The notes below the pieces were generated by a model that saw only the letters and a program-made list of their open reading frames with translations, was not told where the DNA came from and did no database searches. Shown here piece by piece: positions 7,600 through 16,184 of a stretch of DNA of 40,844 nucleotides. Made by a program: the position numbers and the translations under genes. How positions within the stretch are numbered: the first letter of the stretch is position 1; each line of letters opens with the position of its first letter. The stretch is from Loigolactobacillus jiayinensis (GTDB taxonomy: Bacteria > Bacillota > Bacilli > Lactobacillales > Lactobacillaceae): assembly GCF_003946445.1 (NCBI RefSeq), contig NZ_RHOF01000036.1, forward strand, positions 1-40,844, given 5' to 3'.

Positions 7600-8988
7600 G
7601 TGTCAATTGTAATTAAAGGTGCGACCGTTGTTTCAACACATGGTCAACGTCAATTAGATGTCAGGATTGTAGACGAAAAGGTGACTGAATTAGGTGTGAA
7701 TTTAGCGACTACAGCCGATACCGTGGTCGATGCCACTGGTTGTTATCTATTTCCGGGTTTTATTGATGCACATACGCATATGGAATTAAATAATGGACCT
7801 GGTACGGCTAGCACGGCAGATAATTTCACAACCGGCAGTTTGGCAGCGGTTGCTAAGGGTACCACTTCGGTGCTTGACATGGCAACGCCAGATCGTGGTC
7901 ATAGTTTACAAGACTGTTTGACGACTTGGAATAGTTTAGCAGCAGGGAAAAGTTCTTGTGACTACAGCTATCACATGTCAATAATTGAATGGAACCAGCA
8001 ATTGGCAGCCGAAGTTCCCAAGATGGCGGCACAAGGCATTACGTCGTTTAAGATGTACATGGCATATGATAATTTACGAACGAGCGATGCTGAGATTTAT
8101 GCAGCAATGTGTGAGATCAAGAAAGTTCATGGCATGTTAGGTATTCATTGTGAGAATGGTGATTTAGTTAATACTTTACAGACCGAATATTTAGCTAAAG
8201 GGTTAACAGCACCTAAATATCATCCGATGACTAGACCTAATATGGTGGAAGCTGAAGCAATTAATCGGTATTTAACAATTGCTGCTTTAGTTGGCTTGCC
8301 AGTTAACATTGTTCATTTAAGCACTCGCGAATCTTTGGCAGTCGTTCGTGCTGCACGAGCACGGGGCCAACAAGTCTATGTTGAAACTTGTCCACAATAT
8401 CTATTGTTGGACGACCATTATTATGATTTACCTGACTTTGAAGGAGCTAAATACATTTGCTCACCACCATTACGTAGTACAGCAGATGAAGCAGCTTTAT
8501 GGCAGGCACTAGAGCAAGGTGAAATCAATACTATTTCGACTGATCATTGTGATTTTAATTTTCATGATCAAAAATTTATTGGTAAGGACGATTTCACTAA
8601 AATTCCTGGTGGGATGCCTGGTGTTGAAACACGACCAGAATTAATTTATACCGCTGGTGTGGCAACTGGGAAAATTAGTTTGGAACAATTTGTTGGTTTG
8701 TTGTCTGAAAATATTGCTCGCCAATTTGGTATGTATCCGCAAAAAGGCGTTATCCAAATTGGCAGTGATGCTGACTTAGTTATCTGGGATCCACAACAAC
8801 AAGGTGTAATCTCAGCAGCGACACAACTACAAAATGTTGACTACACCGCTTACGAAGGCTTTAAAACACAAGGTGCAGCGCGCGCGGTTTATCTACGTGG
8901 TCAGCAAGCTGCAGCTAATGGCAAGGTTTTGGCGGGGCAACAAGGAAAATTTGTTTTCCGTCATGGTAGTGACTATAACTTAAAATAA
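7600..8988 (+). CDS. hyuA: Dihydropyrimidinase/D-hydantoinase family cyclic amidohydrolase
   Basis: 462 aa, GTG start preceded by GGAGGGG. Motifs of the cyclic amidohydrolase family are in order: DAHTHME (two metal His, near residue 58), the carboxylated-lysine segment SFKMYMAYDN, GIHCENGD, NIVHLST and the Asp-bearing STDHCDFN. Family members hydrolyse cyclic ureides (hydantoin, dihydropyrimidine) to N-carbamoyl amino acids. In this setting it most likely opens a five-membered ring left from urate to give a ureido-amino acid for YgeW/YgeY; that substrate assignment is inference. It sits between ygfK (14-base gap) and ygeX (20-base gap) in the same operon. The symbol follows the name used for the equivalent gene in urate clusters. 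Confidence 0.9.
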   Translation: MSIVIKGATVVSTHGQRQLDVRIVDEKVTELGVNLATTADTVVDATGCYLFPGFIDAHTHMELNNGPGTASTADNFTTGSLAAVAKGTTSVLDMATPDRGHSLQDCLTTWNSLAAGKSSCDYSYHMSIIEWNQQLAAEVPKMAAQGITSFKMYMAYDNLRTSDAEIYAAMCEIKKVHGMLGIHCENGDLVNTLQTEYLAKGLTAPKYHPMTRPNMVEAEAINRYLTIAALVGLPVNIVHLSTRESLAVVRAARARGQQVYVETCPQYLLLDDHYYDLPDFEGAKYICSPPLRSTADEAALWQALEQGEINTISTDHCDFNFHDQKFIGKDDFTKIPGGMPGVETRPELIYTAGVATGKISLEQFVGLLSENIARQFGMYPQKGVIQIGSDADLVIWDPQQQGVISAATQLQNVDYTAYEGFKTQGAARAVYLRGQQAAANGKVLAGQQGKFVFRHGSDYNLK

Positions 8989-9008
8989 TTGAATCGAGGG
9001 GTTAACTA

Positions 9009-10205
9009 TTGGCAGACAAAATTAAATGGATCAAAAACGAAATGCCTAAAACAAATGATCCGCATTTACCGTTAATGAACCAAGCAGCAGTGGAGAAAGC
9101 ACAAGCGTTCCACAAGAGTTTTCCACAATATACGGAAACACCATTAGCAAATTTAAAAGAAATGGCTAATTATCTAGGCCTAGAAAAGTTCTTTGTTAAA
9201 GATGAATCTTATCGCTTTGGTTTGAATGCATTTAAGGTCTTAGGCGGTTCATATGCGATGGCCAATTATATTGCTAAAAAAGTGGGTAAAGATATCTCTG
9301 AAATCACTTACGATGTAATGATCTCACCGAAATTGAAAAAAGAATTAGGTCAGGCGACTTTCTACACTGCAACTGATGGTAATCATGGTCGTGGCGTCGC
9401 TTGGGCAGCTAATAAATTGGGACAACGGGCAGTTGTTTTAATGCCTAAAGGCTCAACTAAAGCTCGTTTTGACAATATTCGTAAAGAAGGCGCCGAAGTA
9501 ACTATTGAAGACGTCAACTATGACGAATGTGTCCGCAAAGCGAATGCTTTAGCAGAACAAACTGAAAACGGTGTTATGGTGCAAGATACTGCTTGGGATG
9601 GTTACGAAGAAATTCCAACTTGGATCATGCAAGGCTACGGCACAATGGCCTTAGAAGCAGCTAAACAAATGAAGGCTGCTGGTGTTGAGCGCCCAACACA
9701 TGTCTTCATTCAAGCTGGTGTTGGTAGTTTGGCTGGGGCTGTGATTGGCTTTTTCGCCAATCTATTCCCAGAAAACCCACCAATTATGACGGTCATGGAA
9801 GCACAAGCTGCTGATTGTTTGTATAAATCTGCAGCTGCTAAAGATGGCAAGATTCGTTTTGCTACTGGCGATTTAAATACAATGATGGCCGGTTTAGCTT
9901 GTGGCGAACCGAATACAATTTCCTTTGATATCTTGAAGAATCATGTTGCTTATTTTGCTTCATGTCCTGATTGGGTATCGGCTAAAGGGATGCGCATGTT
10001 AGGTGCACCAATCAAAGGCGATCCGCAGGTCACTTCTGGTGAATCTGGGGCTGTCGGTATGGGCTTTATTGCTACGGCAATGCAAGATCCAGAATACGCC
10101 GACATGAAAGCGGCACTGCAGCTTGACGAAAATTCTAAGGTGATTATGTTCTCAACTGAAGGGGATACTGATCCAGAAAACTATAAGAAAATCATGTGGC
10201 AGTAA
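9009..10205 (+). CDS. ygeX: Diaminopropionate ammonia-lyase YgeX
   Basis: 398 aa PLP enzyme that splits 2,3-diaminopropionate into pyruvate and two ammonia via 2-aminoacrylate. The PLP lysine is Lys76 in FGLNAFKVLGGSYAM, and the cofactor phosphate/substrate loop TATDGNHGRGVAW is intact, as is the glycine-rich QAGVGSLAGAV. The start is TTG at 9009 with GAGGGG at proper spacing and no better ATG near the family N-terminus. Length matches E. coli YgeX. In the operon it is the step that turns the nitrogen-rich C3 product into central metabolism; ridA downstream and nifJ at 28027 deal with its aminoacrylate and pyruvate products respectively (inference). Confidence 0.95.
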   Translation: MADKIKWIKNEMPKTNDPHLPLMNQAAVEKAQAFHKSFPQYTETPLANLKEMANYLGLEKFFVKDESYRFGLNAFKVLGGSYAMANYIAKKVGKDISEITYDVMISPKLKKELGQATFYTATDGNHGRGVAWAANKLGQRAVVLMPKGSTKARFDNIRKEGAEVTIEDVNYDECVRKANALAEQTENGVMVQDTAWDGYEEIPTWIMQGYGTMALEAAKQMKAAGVERPTHVFIQAGVGSLAGAVIGFFANLFPENPPIMTVMEAQAADCLYKSAAAKDGKIRFATGDLNTMMAGLACGEPNTISFDILKNHVAYFASCPDWVSAKGMRMLGAPIKGDPQVTSGESGAVGMGFIATAMQDPEYADMKAALQLDENSKVIMFSTEGDTDPENYKKIMWQ

Positions 10206-10213
10206 GCAATATA

Positions 10214-10285
10214 AATTTTGATCAAAATTCCGAGGGTGCTCAAGTTCTCCATCGCAGGAGTTACAACTTTAGAGAATTACAGAAA
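10214..10285 (+). other. Structured ygeX-ygeY intergenic leader
   Basis: The 100-base gap is unusually ordered. A 16-bp perfect palindrome (AATTTTGATCAAAATT, 10214-10229) is followed by AAGTT CTCC ATCGCA GGAG TTAC AACTT, which folds into a 5+4 bp hairpin. The TTCTC of its left arm can instead pair with GAGAA at 10272-10276. No U-run follows. It could be an mRNA processing/stability element or an attenuator; I do not recognise a riboswitch class. Confidence 0.4.
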
Positions 10286-10305
10286 ATTATGTGGAGGTAT
10301 TTATT

Positions 10306-11622
10306 ATGGATTTAGATGCAATCAAACAACAAGGTAAAAAGTATGAGGCTGACATGACTAAATTCTTGCGGGATATGGTCAAAATTCCTGGTGAAAGCAC
10401 GGACGAAAAGGCTAAAATTCAGCGGGCTAAACAAGAAATGGAAAAAGTTGGTTTCGATAAAGTTGAAATCGATAAAATGGGTAATTTATTAGGTTATATG
10501 GGACATGGTGAGAAATTACTTGCATTCGATGGTCATATTGACACCGTTGGGATCGGCGAAAAGAAAAACTGGAAGTTTGATCCTTATGATGGTTACGAAA
10601 CTGACACTGAAATTGGTGGCCGTGGGACTTCTGACCAAGAAGGCGGGATTGTTTCTGCAGTTTATGGCGCTAAAATCATGAAGGACTTAGATTTATTAAA
10701 TGATAAATATACAGTTTTAGTTGTTGCTTCAGTCAATGAAGAAGATTGCGATGGCTTGAATTGGCAGTATATTATCAATGAAGATAAAATTCGTCCTGAA
10801 TTCGTTGTTTCAACTGAACCAACCGATGGTGGGATTTATCGTGGCCAACGTGGCCGTATGGAAATTCGGGTTGATGTCAAAGGTATTTCTTGCCACGGTT
10901 CTGCACCAGAACGTGGTGACAATGCAATTTACAAGATGGCCGATATTTTGCAAGATGTCCGTGATTTAAACAATAACGGCGAAAATGAAAGCACTGCCAT
11001 TCGTGGCTTGTCTAAAATGCTGAATGAAAAGAATAATCCAAAATGGCAAGAAGCACGTTTCTTAGGTCGTGGGAGTATTACCGCTTCACAAATTTTCTTC
11101 TCATCACCAAGTCGTTGCGCCGTTGCTGATGGTTGTTCAGTTTCATTAGATCGCCGGATGACTTCAGGCGAAACTTGGGAAAGTTGTTTAGAAGAAATTC
11201 GTCAATTACCAGCAGTTCAAAAGTATGGTGATGATGTCGAAGTTTCTATGTATGATTATGATCGGAAGAGCTATACCGGGTTATCTTACCCAATCGAATG
11301 CTTCTTCCCAACTTGGGTTATCCCAGAAAATCATCCAGTTACTGAGGCTTTAGTTGATGTTCACAAGCAAATGTTTGGTGATGTCCGTCAAGGGCCAGCT
11401 GATCAAATTGAAATGCGTAAACCACGGCCATTGTTAGACAAATGGACCTTCTCAACTAATGGCGTTACTATCATGGGCCGTAATAACATCCCTTGTATTG
11501 GTTACGGACCAGGTGCTGAAGACCAGGCTCATGCGCCAAACGAAAGAACTTGGAAAGAAGATTTAGTTCGTTGCGCAACAGTCTATGCTGCTTTGCCAAC
11601 TGTTTATACTGAAAACAATTAA
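10306..11622 (+). CDS. ygeY: YgeY family M20 hydrolase
   Basis: 438 aa member of the YgeY branch of M20 zinc amidohydrolases, always linked to selenium/urate clusters. Metal ligands: FDGHIDTVG (His77, Asp79), [10 protein letters not shown], the acidic pair in [17 protein letters not shown], and a late His in DQAHAPNE. It is thought to remove a carbamoyl/ureido group to yield 2,3-diaminopropionate for YgeX; the precise step is from family and context, not from sequence. The ATG at 10306 has GGAGG 8 bases upstream; an in-frame codon at 10291 is ignored because it precedes that site. It is followed by a strong hairpin lacking a U-run before ygeW. Confidence 0.94.
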   Translation: MDLDAIKQQGKKYEADMTKFLRDMVKIPGESTDEKAKIQRAKQEMEKVGFDKVEIDKMGNLLGYMGHGEKLLAFDGHIDTVGIGEKKNWKFDPYDGYETDTEIGGRGTSDQEGGIVSAVYGAKIMKDLDLLNDKYTVLVVASVNEEDCDGLNWQYIINEDKIRPEFVVSTEPTDGGIYRGQRGRMEIRVDVKGISCHGSAPERGDNAIYKMADILQDVRDLNNNGENESTAIRGLSKMLNEKNNPKWQEARFLGRGSITASQIFFSSPSRCAVADGCSVSLDRRMTSGETWESCLEEIRQLPAVQKYGDDVEVSMYDYDRKSYTGLSYPIECFFPTWVIPENHPVTEALVDVHKQMFGDVRQGPADQIEMRKPRPLLDKWTFSTNGVTIMGRNNIPCIGYGPGAEDQAHAPNERTWKEDLVRCATVYAALPTVYTENN

Positions 11623-11627
11623 TTAGT

Positions 11628-11654
11628 CAACTAGCCTCGTATTGAGGCTAGTTG
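11628..11654 (+). other. Strong intercistronic hairpin after ygeY
   Basis: CAACTAGCCTC (11628-11638) pairs perfectly with GAGGCTAGTTG (11644-11654) around a 5-base loop. There is no T-run after it, so it is probably a 3'-end stabiliser or processing signal that lets ygeW/arcC be expressed at a different level, rather than a terminator. Confidence 0.65.
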
Positions 11655-11742
11655 CATACATACTGAGTAGCAATTAGTTTATTTGATAATTGATCACATA
11701 ACCGCTGTTCAGAAATATAAAAACAGTAAAGGGGTAGTAAAA

Positions 11743-12942
11743 ATGACAGAATTTAACAATCTTGTTTCAGACATTAAAAATTTAGATACTAAGAAAATGT
11801 ATCAAGGGGACTTTTTCCAAACTTGGGAAAAGGATGATTCAGAAATTGCAGCAACATTGAAAACCGCTGATGCATTACGTAATTTACGTGAACGTAATAT
11901 TTCAACTAAAGTATTTGATTCCGGCTTAGGTATTTCAATTTTCCGTGATAACTCAACCCGGACTCGTTTCTCATTCAGTAGTGCGTGCAACATGTTAGGC
12001 TTAGAAATTCAAGATTTAGATGAATCAAAATCACAGATTGCTCATGGTGAAACTGTTCGTGAAACTGCAACAATGATCTCCTTTATGGCTGATGTTATCG
12101 GGATTCGTGACGATATGTATATTGGCAAAGGCAATGCGTATATGCACGAAGTTGTTGATGCAGTAAAAGAAAGCAATGAAGATGGCATTTTAGAACAACG
12201 ACCTAACTTAGTTGACTTGCAAGATGACATGGATCACCCAACGCAAGCTTTAGCTGATTTAAATTCAATTATCCATAAATTTGGTGGCGTTGAAAACTTA
12301 AAAGGTAAGAAAATCGTGATGTCATGGGCTTATTCACCATCATATGGTAAGCCATTATCAGTACCACAAGCAATTGTTGGTTTAATGACGCGCTTTGGCA
12401 TGGATGTTGTCTTAGCTCATCCAAAAGGCTATGAAATTATGCCAGAAGTTGAAAAAATTGCCGCTGACAATGCAGTAAAATCCGGTGGTACTTTCACTAA
12501 GACAGATGACATGAAGGCAGCCTTTGACGATGCTGATGTTATTTATTGTAAGAGCTGGGCACCATTTGAAGCAATGAAGAAGCGTAGTGATTTATACGGC
12601 GAAGGCGATTTCGACGGCATTGATCACTTAGAAAAAGAATTATTGGAACAAAATGCGCAACATAAAGATTGGGCTTGTACTGAAGATATGATGAAGTTGA
12701 CCCATGAAGGCAAAGCTTTATACATGCATCCACTACCAGCTGATATCACAGGTGTTTCAGCTGAAGAAGGTGAAGTTGACGCTTCTGTCTTTGATCGTTA
12801 TCGTAACGACTTATACGTACAAGCTAGCTTCAAACCATATGTGATTGCTGCCATGATTTTCTTAAGTAAATTCAAACAACCGGCTAAGGTCTTGCAAGAT
12901 TTAGAAACTCGTGGTCAAGAACGCAAATTAAGTGAAGATTAG
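11743..12942 (+). CDS. ygeW: YgeW, knotted carbamoyltransferase
   Basis: 399 aa, the YgeW subfamily of ornithine/aspartate carbamoyltransferase-like proteins. The carbamoyl-phosphate loop is clear (DNSTRTRFSF, Ser71-Thr72-Arg73-Thr74-Arg75), followed by DHPTQALADL and MHPLPADI. Run in the catabolic direction it would phosphorolyse a ureido-diaminopropionate to carbamoyl phosphate, which the following carbamate kinase turns into ATP. That direction is supported by the gene order ygeX-ygeY-ygeW-arcC and by lack of any biosynthetic partner gene. The ATG at 11743 has AAGGGG upstream; the frame starts earlier but without a binding site. Soluble, cytosolic, probably trimeric as for the family. Confidence 0.94.
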   Translation: MTEFNNLVSDIKNLDTKKMYQGDFFQTWEKDDSEIAATLKTADALRNLRERNISTKVFDSGLGISIFRDNSTRTRFSFSSACNMLGLEIQDLDESKSQIAHGETVRETATMISFMADVIGIRDDMYIGKGNAYMHEVVDAVKESNEDGILEQRPNLVDLQDDMDHPTQALADLNSIIHKFGGVENLKGKKIVMSWAYSPSYGKPLSVPQAIVGLMTRFGMDVVLAHPKGYEIMPEVEKIAADNAVKSGGTFTKTDDMKAAFDDADVIYCKSWAPFEAMKKRSDLYGEGDFDGIDHLEKELLEQNAQHKDWACTEDMMKLTHEGKALYMHPLPADITGVSAEEGEVDASVFDRYRNDLYVQASFKPYVIAAMIFLSKFKQPAKVLQDLETRGQERKLSED

Positions 12943-12972
12943 ACTTTATTATCTGGAGGAGATGACTAATTA

Positions 12973-13911
12973 ATGGAACGTGTTGTTGTCGCACTCGGTG
13001 GGAATGCACTGGGTAGTAATTTACATGAACAAATGACAGCGGTTAAAACGACTTCTAAAGCAATTGCGGACTTGATTGAAGCAGGCTACGAAGTAATTTT
13101 ATCACATGGTAATGGACCACAAGCAGGCATGATTCGTTTAGCAATGGATGAATTAAACCAAAAAGCACCGGATAAATATCCAGTGGTACCATTATCAGTC
13201 TGTGTTGCAATGAGCCAAAGCTATATTGGCTATGATCTACAAAATGCTTTACGTGAAGAATTATTAAGCCGCAATATTATTCAACCAGTGGCCACAGTTG
13301 CAACTCAAGTCGTTGTTGATCCAGATGATCCAGCATTTAATCATCCGACTAAGCCGATTGGCCGCTTTATGAGCCAAGCTGAAGCTGAAAAATTAGCAAC
13401 AGAAAAAGGAATTCAGGTAGCTGAAGATGCTGGCCGTGGATATCGACAAGTGGTTGCTTCACCAAAACCAAAAGAAATCATTGAAGTGGATACAATTAAA
13501 GCTTTAATTGATGCTAAACAAACTGTTATTGCTTGTGGCGGTGGTGGTATTCCGGTGATTAAGCAAGGTCAGCACCATTTGAAAGGCGCAGAAGCAGTTA
13601 TCGATAAAGATTACTGTAGCGCATTATTAGCAGACATTGTTGACGCTGATTTGCTGGTTATTTTGACCGCAGTTGAAAAGGTTGCCCTTAATTTCGGTAA
13701 ACCAGATCAGAAAGAATTAGGTATGGTCAGCGTTGCTGAAATGCAACAATATGCTGTCGCTGGTCACTTTGCGGCTGGCTCAATGTTACCTAAAGTTGAG
13801 GCTGGTATTCAATTTGCAGCTTCCAAACCAGGACGTAAAACATTAATTACATTACTGGAAAAAGCCAAAGATGGTCTAGCTGGTAAAACTGGTACGATTA
13901 TTCAAGGCTAA
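12973..13911 (+). CDS. arcC: Carbamate kinase
   Basis: 312 aa, full length. Signature segments are VVALGGNALG at the N-terminus, SHGNGPQAGM, ACGGGGIPV and the late AGSMLPKVEAG. It makes ATP, ammonia and CO2 from carbamoyl phosphate and ADP. Located 30 bases after ygeW, with no arginine deiminase gene nearby, so it is dedicated to YgeW-derived carbamoyl phosphate (equivalent to E. coli YqeA in the same neighbourhood); this makes the pathway energy-yielding. Start ATG with GGAGGAG upstream. The product is certain; the symbol may equally be yqeA. Confidence 0.95.
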   Translation: MERVVVALGGNALGSNLHEQMTAVKTTSKAIADLIEAGYEVILSHGNGPQAGMIRLAMDELNQKAPDKYPVVPLSVCVAMSQSYIGYDLQNALREELLSRNIIQPVATVATQVVVDPDDPAFNHPTKPIGRFMSQAEAEKLATEKGIQVAEDAGRGYRQVVASPKPKEIIEVDTIKALIDAKQTVIACGGGGIPVIKQGQHHLKGAEAVIDKDYCSALLADIVDADLLVILTAVEKVALNFGKPDQKELGMVSVAEMQQYAVAGHFAAGSMLPKVEAGIQFAASKPGRKTLITLLEKAKDGLAGKTGTIIQG

Positions 13912-13945
13912 AACAAGATTGATTGTAGATGAAGGAGGAATTTCT

Positions 13946-14320
13946 TTGAATCAAGCACTTAATGCGGACAACGCGCCCAAAGCTGTTGGTCCATACTCAC
14001 ATTCAGTTCTAGCTGGCAAAACGCTATATATTTCAGGTCAACTTGGCATTGATCCGGCAACGAGTCAATTACAAGATGGCGTTACTGCACAAGCTGAACA
14101 AGCAATGAAAAATCTTGGTGCTATCTTGAATAACGCTGATATGGATTATGCTAATGTGACTAAAACAACGATTTTTATTAAAAATATGGCTGATTTTGGT
14201 GCGATCAATGAAATCTATGGTCGTTATTTCACTAAATTATTGCCAGCTCGGTCGTGTATCGCAGTTGCGGAGTTACCGCTCCAAGGTCTTTTTGAAGTAG
14301 AAGCAGTTGCAGTAAAATAA
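13946..14320 (+). CDS. ridA: RidA family enamine/imine deaminase
   Basis: 124 aa, the normal length of the RidA/YjgF family. The active-site arginine is Arg102 in LPARSCIAVAELP, with the GPYSHSV and ISGQLGI strands. RidA hydrolyses reactive 2-aminoacrylate/2-iminopropionate to pyruvate and ammonia. YgeX four genes upstream releases exactly this intermediate, so co-transcription makes biochemical sense. The start is the TTG at 13946, which follows GGAGG by 7 bases and gives the canonical N-terminus; an earlier TTG frame would place the binding site inside the gene. Confidence 0.9.
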   Translation: MNQALNADNAPKAVGPYSHSVLAGKTLYISGQLGIDPATSQLQDGVTAQAEQAMKNLGAILNNADMDYANVTKTTIFIKNMADFGAINEIYGRYFTKLLPARSCIAVAELPLQGLFEVEAVAVK

Positions 14321-14367
14321 GTTAATCAACTGTGTCTGTTCACTGCCTGACGGAAAGGAACGTAATT

Positions 14368-15747
14368 ATGAGTGAAAATAAGTTAAGCGGATTGTTCGCT
14401 TATGATGGCCAGATCTCAGTTAGTGAGGTAGCACCACTTGGATTACAGCACGTTGTTGCTGCGGTTGCTGGTATCATTACACCAGGAATTATGATCGCAA
14501 AAGTGTGTAATTTAAGTGTAGCTAATACAACTATTATTATCCAAACCTCACTGATTTTTGCTGGTTTAGCAACCCTAATTCAACTTTTTCCAATATTCCA
14601 TCGCTTTGGCTCGCGTTTGCCAATGATGATGGGCGCCAGTTTTGCCTGTGTGCCAATATTACTAATGATTGGTGGTGATTTTGGTATTGCGGACATATTC
14701 GGTGCCCAATTAATTGGGAGTATCATAATTACGCTGATTGGATTTTTTATAAAGAAAATTCGAATTCTCTTCCCACCAATTGTAACCGGTACCGTTATCT
14801 TAAGTATTGGCCTCTCATTGTTTCCAACAGCAGTTAATTATATAGCTGGTGGCACTGGGAGTGCACATTTTGGCTCAGTTAAGAATTGGACCGTCGCTTT
14901 GATTACTTTCGCAGTGGTGTTCTACTTTTCATATTTTGCTAAGGGACTGCTGAGTTTATCTTCAATTTTAAATGGTATGGTTGTAGGTTACTTGGTTGCA
15001 TTAGTTCTAGGTATGGTTGATTTCTCGGCTGTGCATTCAGCAGCGTTTTTCCAAGTTATCAAGCCATTACATTTTGGCCTTAGTTTTAAAATTGTTCCAA
15101 TCATTACTTTGACGATTGTTTTCTTGGTTGATACAGTACAAACGATTGGTCAGTTTACGGCAACAACTGTTGGTGCTATGGAACGTCAACCGACTGATCG
15201 TGAGTTATCAGGAGCTGTTATGGGCAAAGGGCTAGTCAATATCATCGGCAGCTTTTTCGGTGGTGTACCTGTAGGAACTTTTGGTCAAAACGTTGGATTA
15301 GTGATTGCAACTAAAGCCATTAATAAATTTATCTTAGCCTTTTCTTGTGGCATTTTGTTAGTAGCAGGGTTTGTGCCTAAAGTAGCCTCAATTCTAACCA
15401 CAATTCCGTACGCAGTTATTGGTGGGGCAACGGTTTCGGTTTTTGCCACAATTGCAATGACTGGGATCAAGACAATCACTTCTGAGAAGATGACACCTGA
15501 AAATACAGCAGTTGTCGGTATTTCATTAGCCTTTGGTATTGGTGTTGCTTTAACTCAAAACAGTCTGGCTGGTTTTCCAGATTGGGTAACTACAGTTTTT
15601 GGTAATTCTGAAGTGATTTTAACAACCATTTTAGCAATTGTGTTAAACCTAGTGCTTAATCATTTGAAACAGCCGCAGGTAGCTGCAGCGCCACAAACTG
15701 ATGAAATATCTAGTATTACTAACGAGCGGACTAGCTTGACGAAATAA
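14368..15747 (+). CDS. NCS2/NAT family purine (xanthine/urate) permease
   Basis: 459 aa integral membrane protein with about a dozen hydrophobic helices, of the nucleobase:cation symporter-2 family. The entry motif PLGLQHVVAA and the NAT signature QNVGLVIATK are intact; the latter is the form seen in xanthine/urate transporters rather than uracil transporters. Last gene of the ssnA operon, followed by a terminator. Urate or xanthine is the likely substrate from motif plus context; the sequence alone cannot separate them. The ATG at 14368 follows GGAAAGGA; the 12-codon upstream extension is discarded. Confidence 0.9.
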   Translation: MSENKLSGLFAYDGQISVSEVAPLGLQHVVAAVAGIITPGIMIAKVCNLSVANTTIIIQTSLIFAGLATLIQLFPIFHRFGSRLPMMMGASFACVPILLMIGGDFGIADIFGAQLIGSIIITLIGFFIKKIRILFPPIVTGTVILSIGLSLFPTAVNYIAGGTGSAHFGSVKNWTVALITFAVVFYFSYFAKGLLSLSSILNGMVVGYLVALVLGMVDFSAVHSAAFFQVIKPLHFGLSFKIVPIITLTIVFLVDTVQTIGQFTATTVGAMERQPTDRELSGAVMGKGLVNIIGSFFGGVPVGTFGQNVGLVIATKAINKFILAFSCGILLVAGFVPKVASILTTIPYAVIGGATVSVFATIAMTGIKTITSEKMTPENTAVVGISLAFGIGVALTQNSLAGFPDWVTTVFGNSEVILTTILAIVLNLVLNHLKQPQVAAAPQTDEISSITNERTSLTK

Positions 15748-15754
15748 AAATAAG

Positions 15755-15784
15755 AAATTCATGGTGACATGAATTTTTTATTTG
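15755..15784 (+). terminator. Rho-independent terminator of the ssnA operon
   Basis: AAATTCATG (15755-15763), loop GTGA, CATGAATTT (15768-15776), then a T-rich tail. It starts 8 bases after the permease stop codon. Confidence 0.85.
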
Positions 15785-15824
15785 TTGGCGTTATCTATTT
15801 CAAATATAACGGAGTCTGATGTAA

Positions 15825-16169
15825 ATGAAAGAACGCTTAAATTATAGTTTGACACTGTATTTAACGAAGAAACAATCAGTTATGGGACCAGAAATTGTTC
15901 AGCTAATGCAGTTGATTCAAATTAAAGGTTCCTTAACTTTAGCCGCCGGTGCACTGGGGATTTCTTATAATAAAGCTTGGCGCTTGTTGCATCACGCTGA
16001 ACAAGCTTTAGCACAGCCACTGGTTGTTTCTAGTGCTGGTGGTGTTCATGGCGGTGGGTCAAATTTAACTACTGAAGGACAGAACTTAATGAATAAATAT
16101 TTGCGTCTACAAGAATTATCACAATCAGCAGTTGAACACTATTTTCAGATGATATTTGAAGAAAACTAA
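15825..16169 (+). CDS. ModE-like winged helix-turn-helix protein (LysR-type HTH only)
   Basis: 114 aa. It consists of the DNA-binding domain of ModE/LysR type only: IKGSLTLAAGALGISYNKAWRLLHHAEQ is the helix-turn-helix and TEGQNLMNKYLRLQEL the following helix/dimerisation segment. No molybdate-binding (MOP) domain follows, as in many short ModE-like proteins. A role in controlling molybdenum-enzyme genes is plausible because it is encoded 15 bases before an XdhC-like maturation gene and upstream of the Se-dependent xanthine dehydrogenase. ATG start with GGAG upstream. Function beyond DNA binding is inference. Confidence 0.82.
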   Translation: MKERLNYSLTLYLTKKQSVMGPEIVQLMQLIQIKGSLTLAAGALGISYNKAWRLLHHAEQALAQPLVVSSAGGVHGGGSNLTTEGQNLMNKYLRLQELSQSAVEHYFQMIFEEN

Positions 16170-16184
16170 AGGGTGGGTTTATTC

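Noticed and set aside
10206-10305. T-box or known riboswitch in the ygeX-ygeY gap
   Set aside because: Short GGGTG-like stretch only; no T-box core, antiterminator or terminator U-run.
15782-15810. Promoter TTGTTG-17-TATAAC before the ModE-like gene
   Set aside because: Its start point would fall after the GGAG ribosome binding site at 15811-15814, making a leaderless message; coincidence in AT-rich DNA is more likely.
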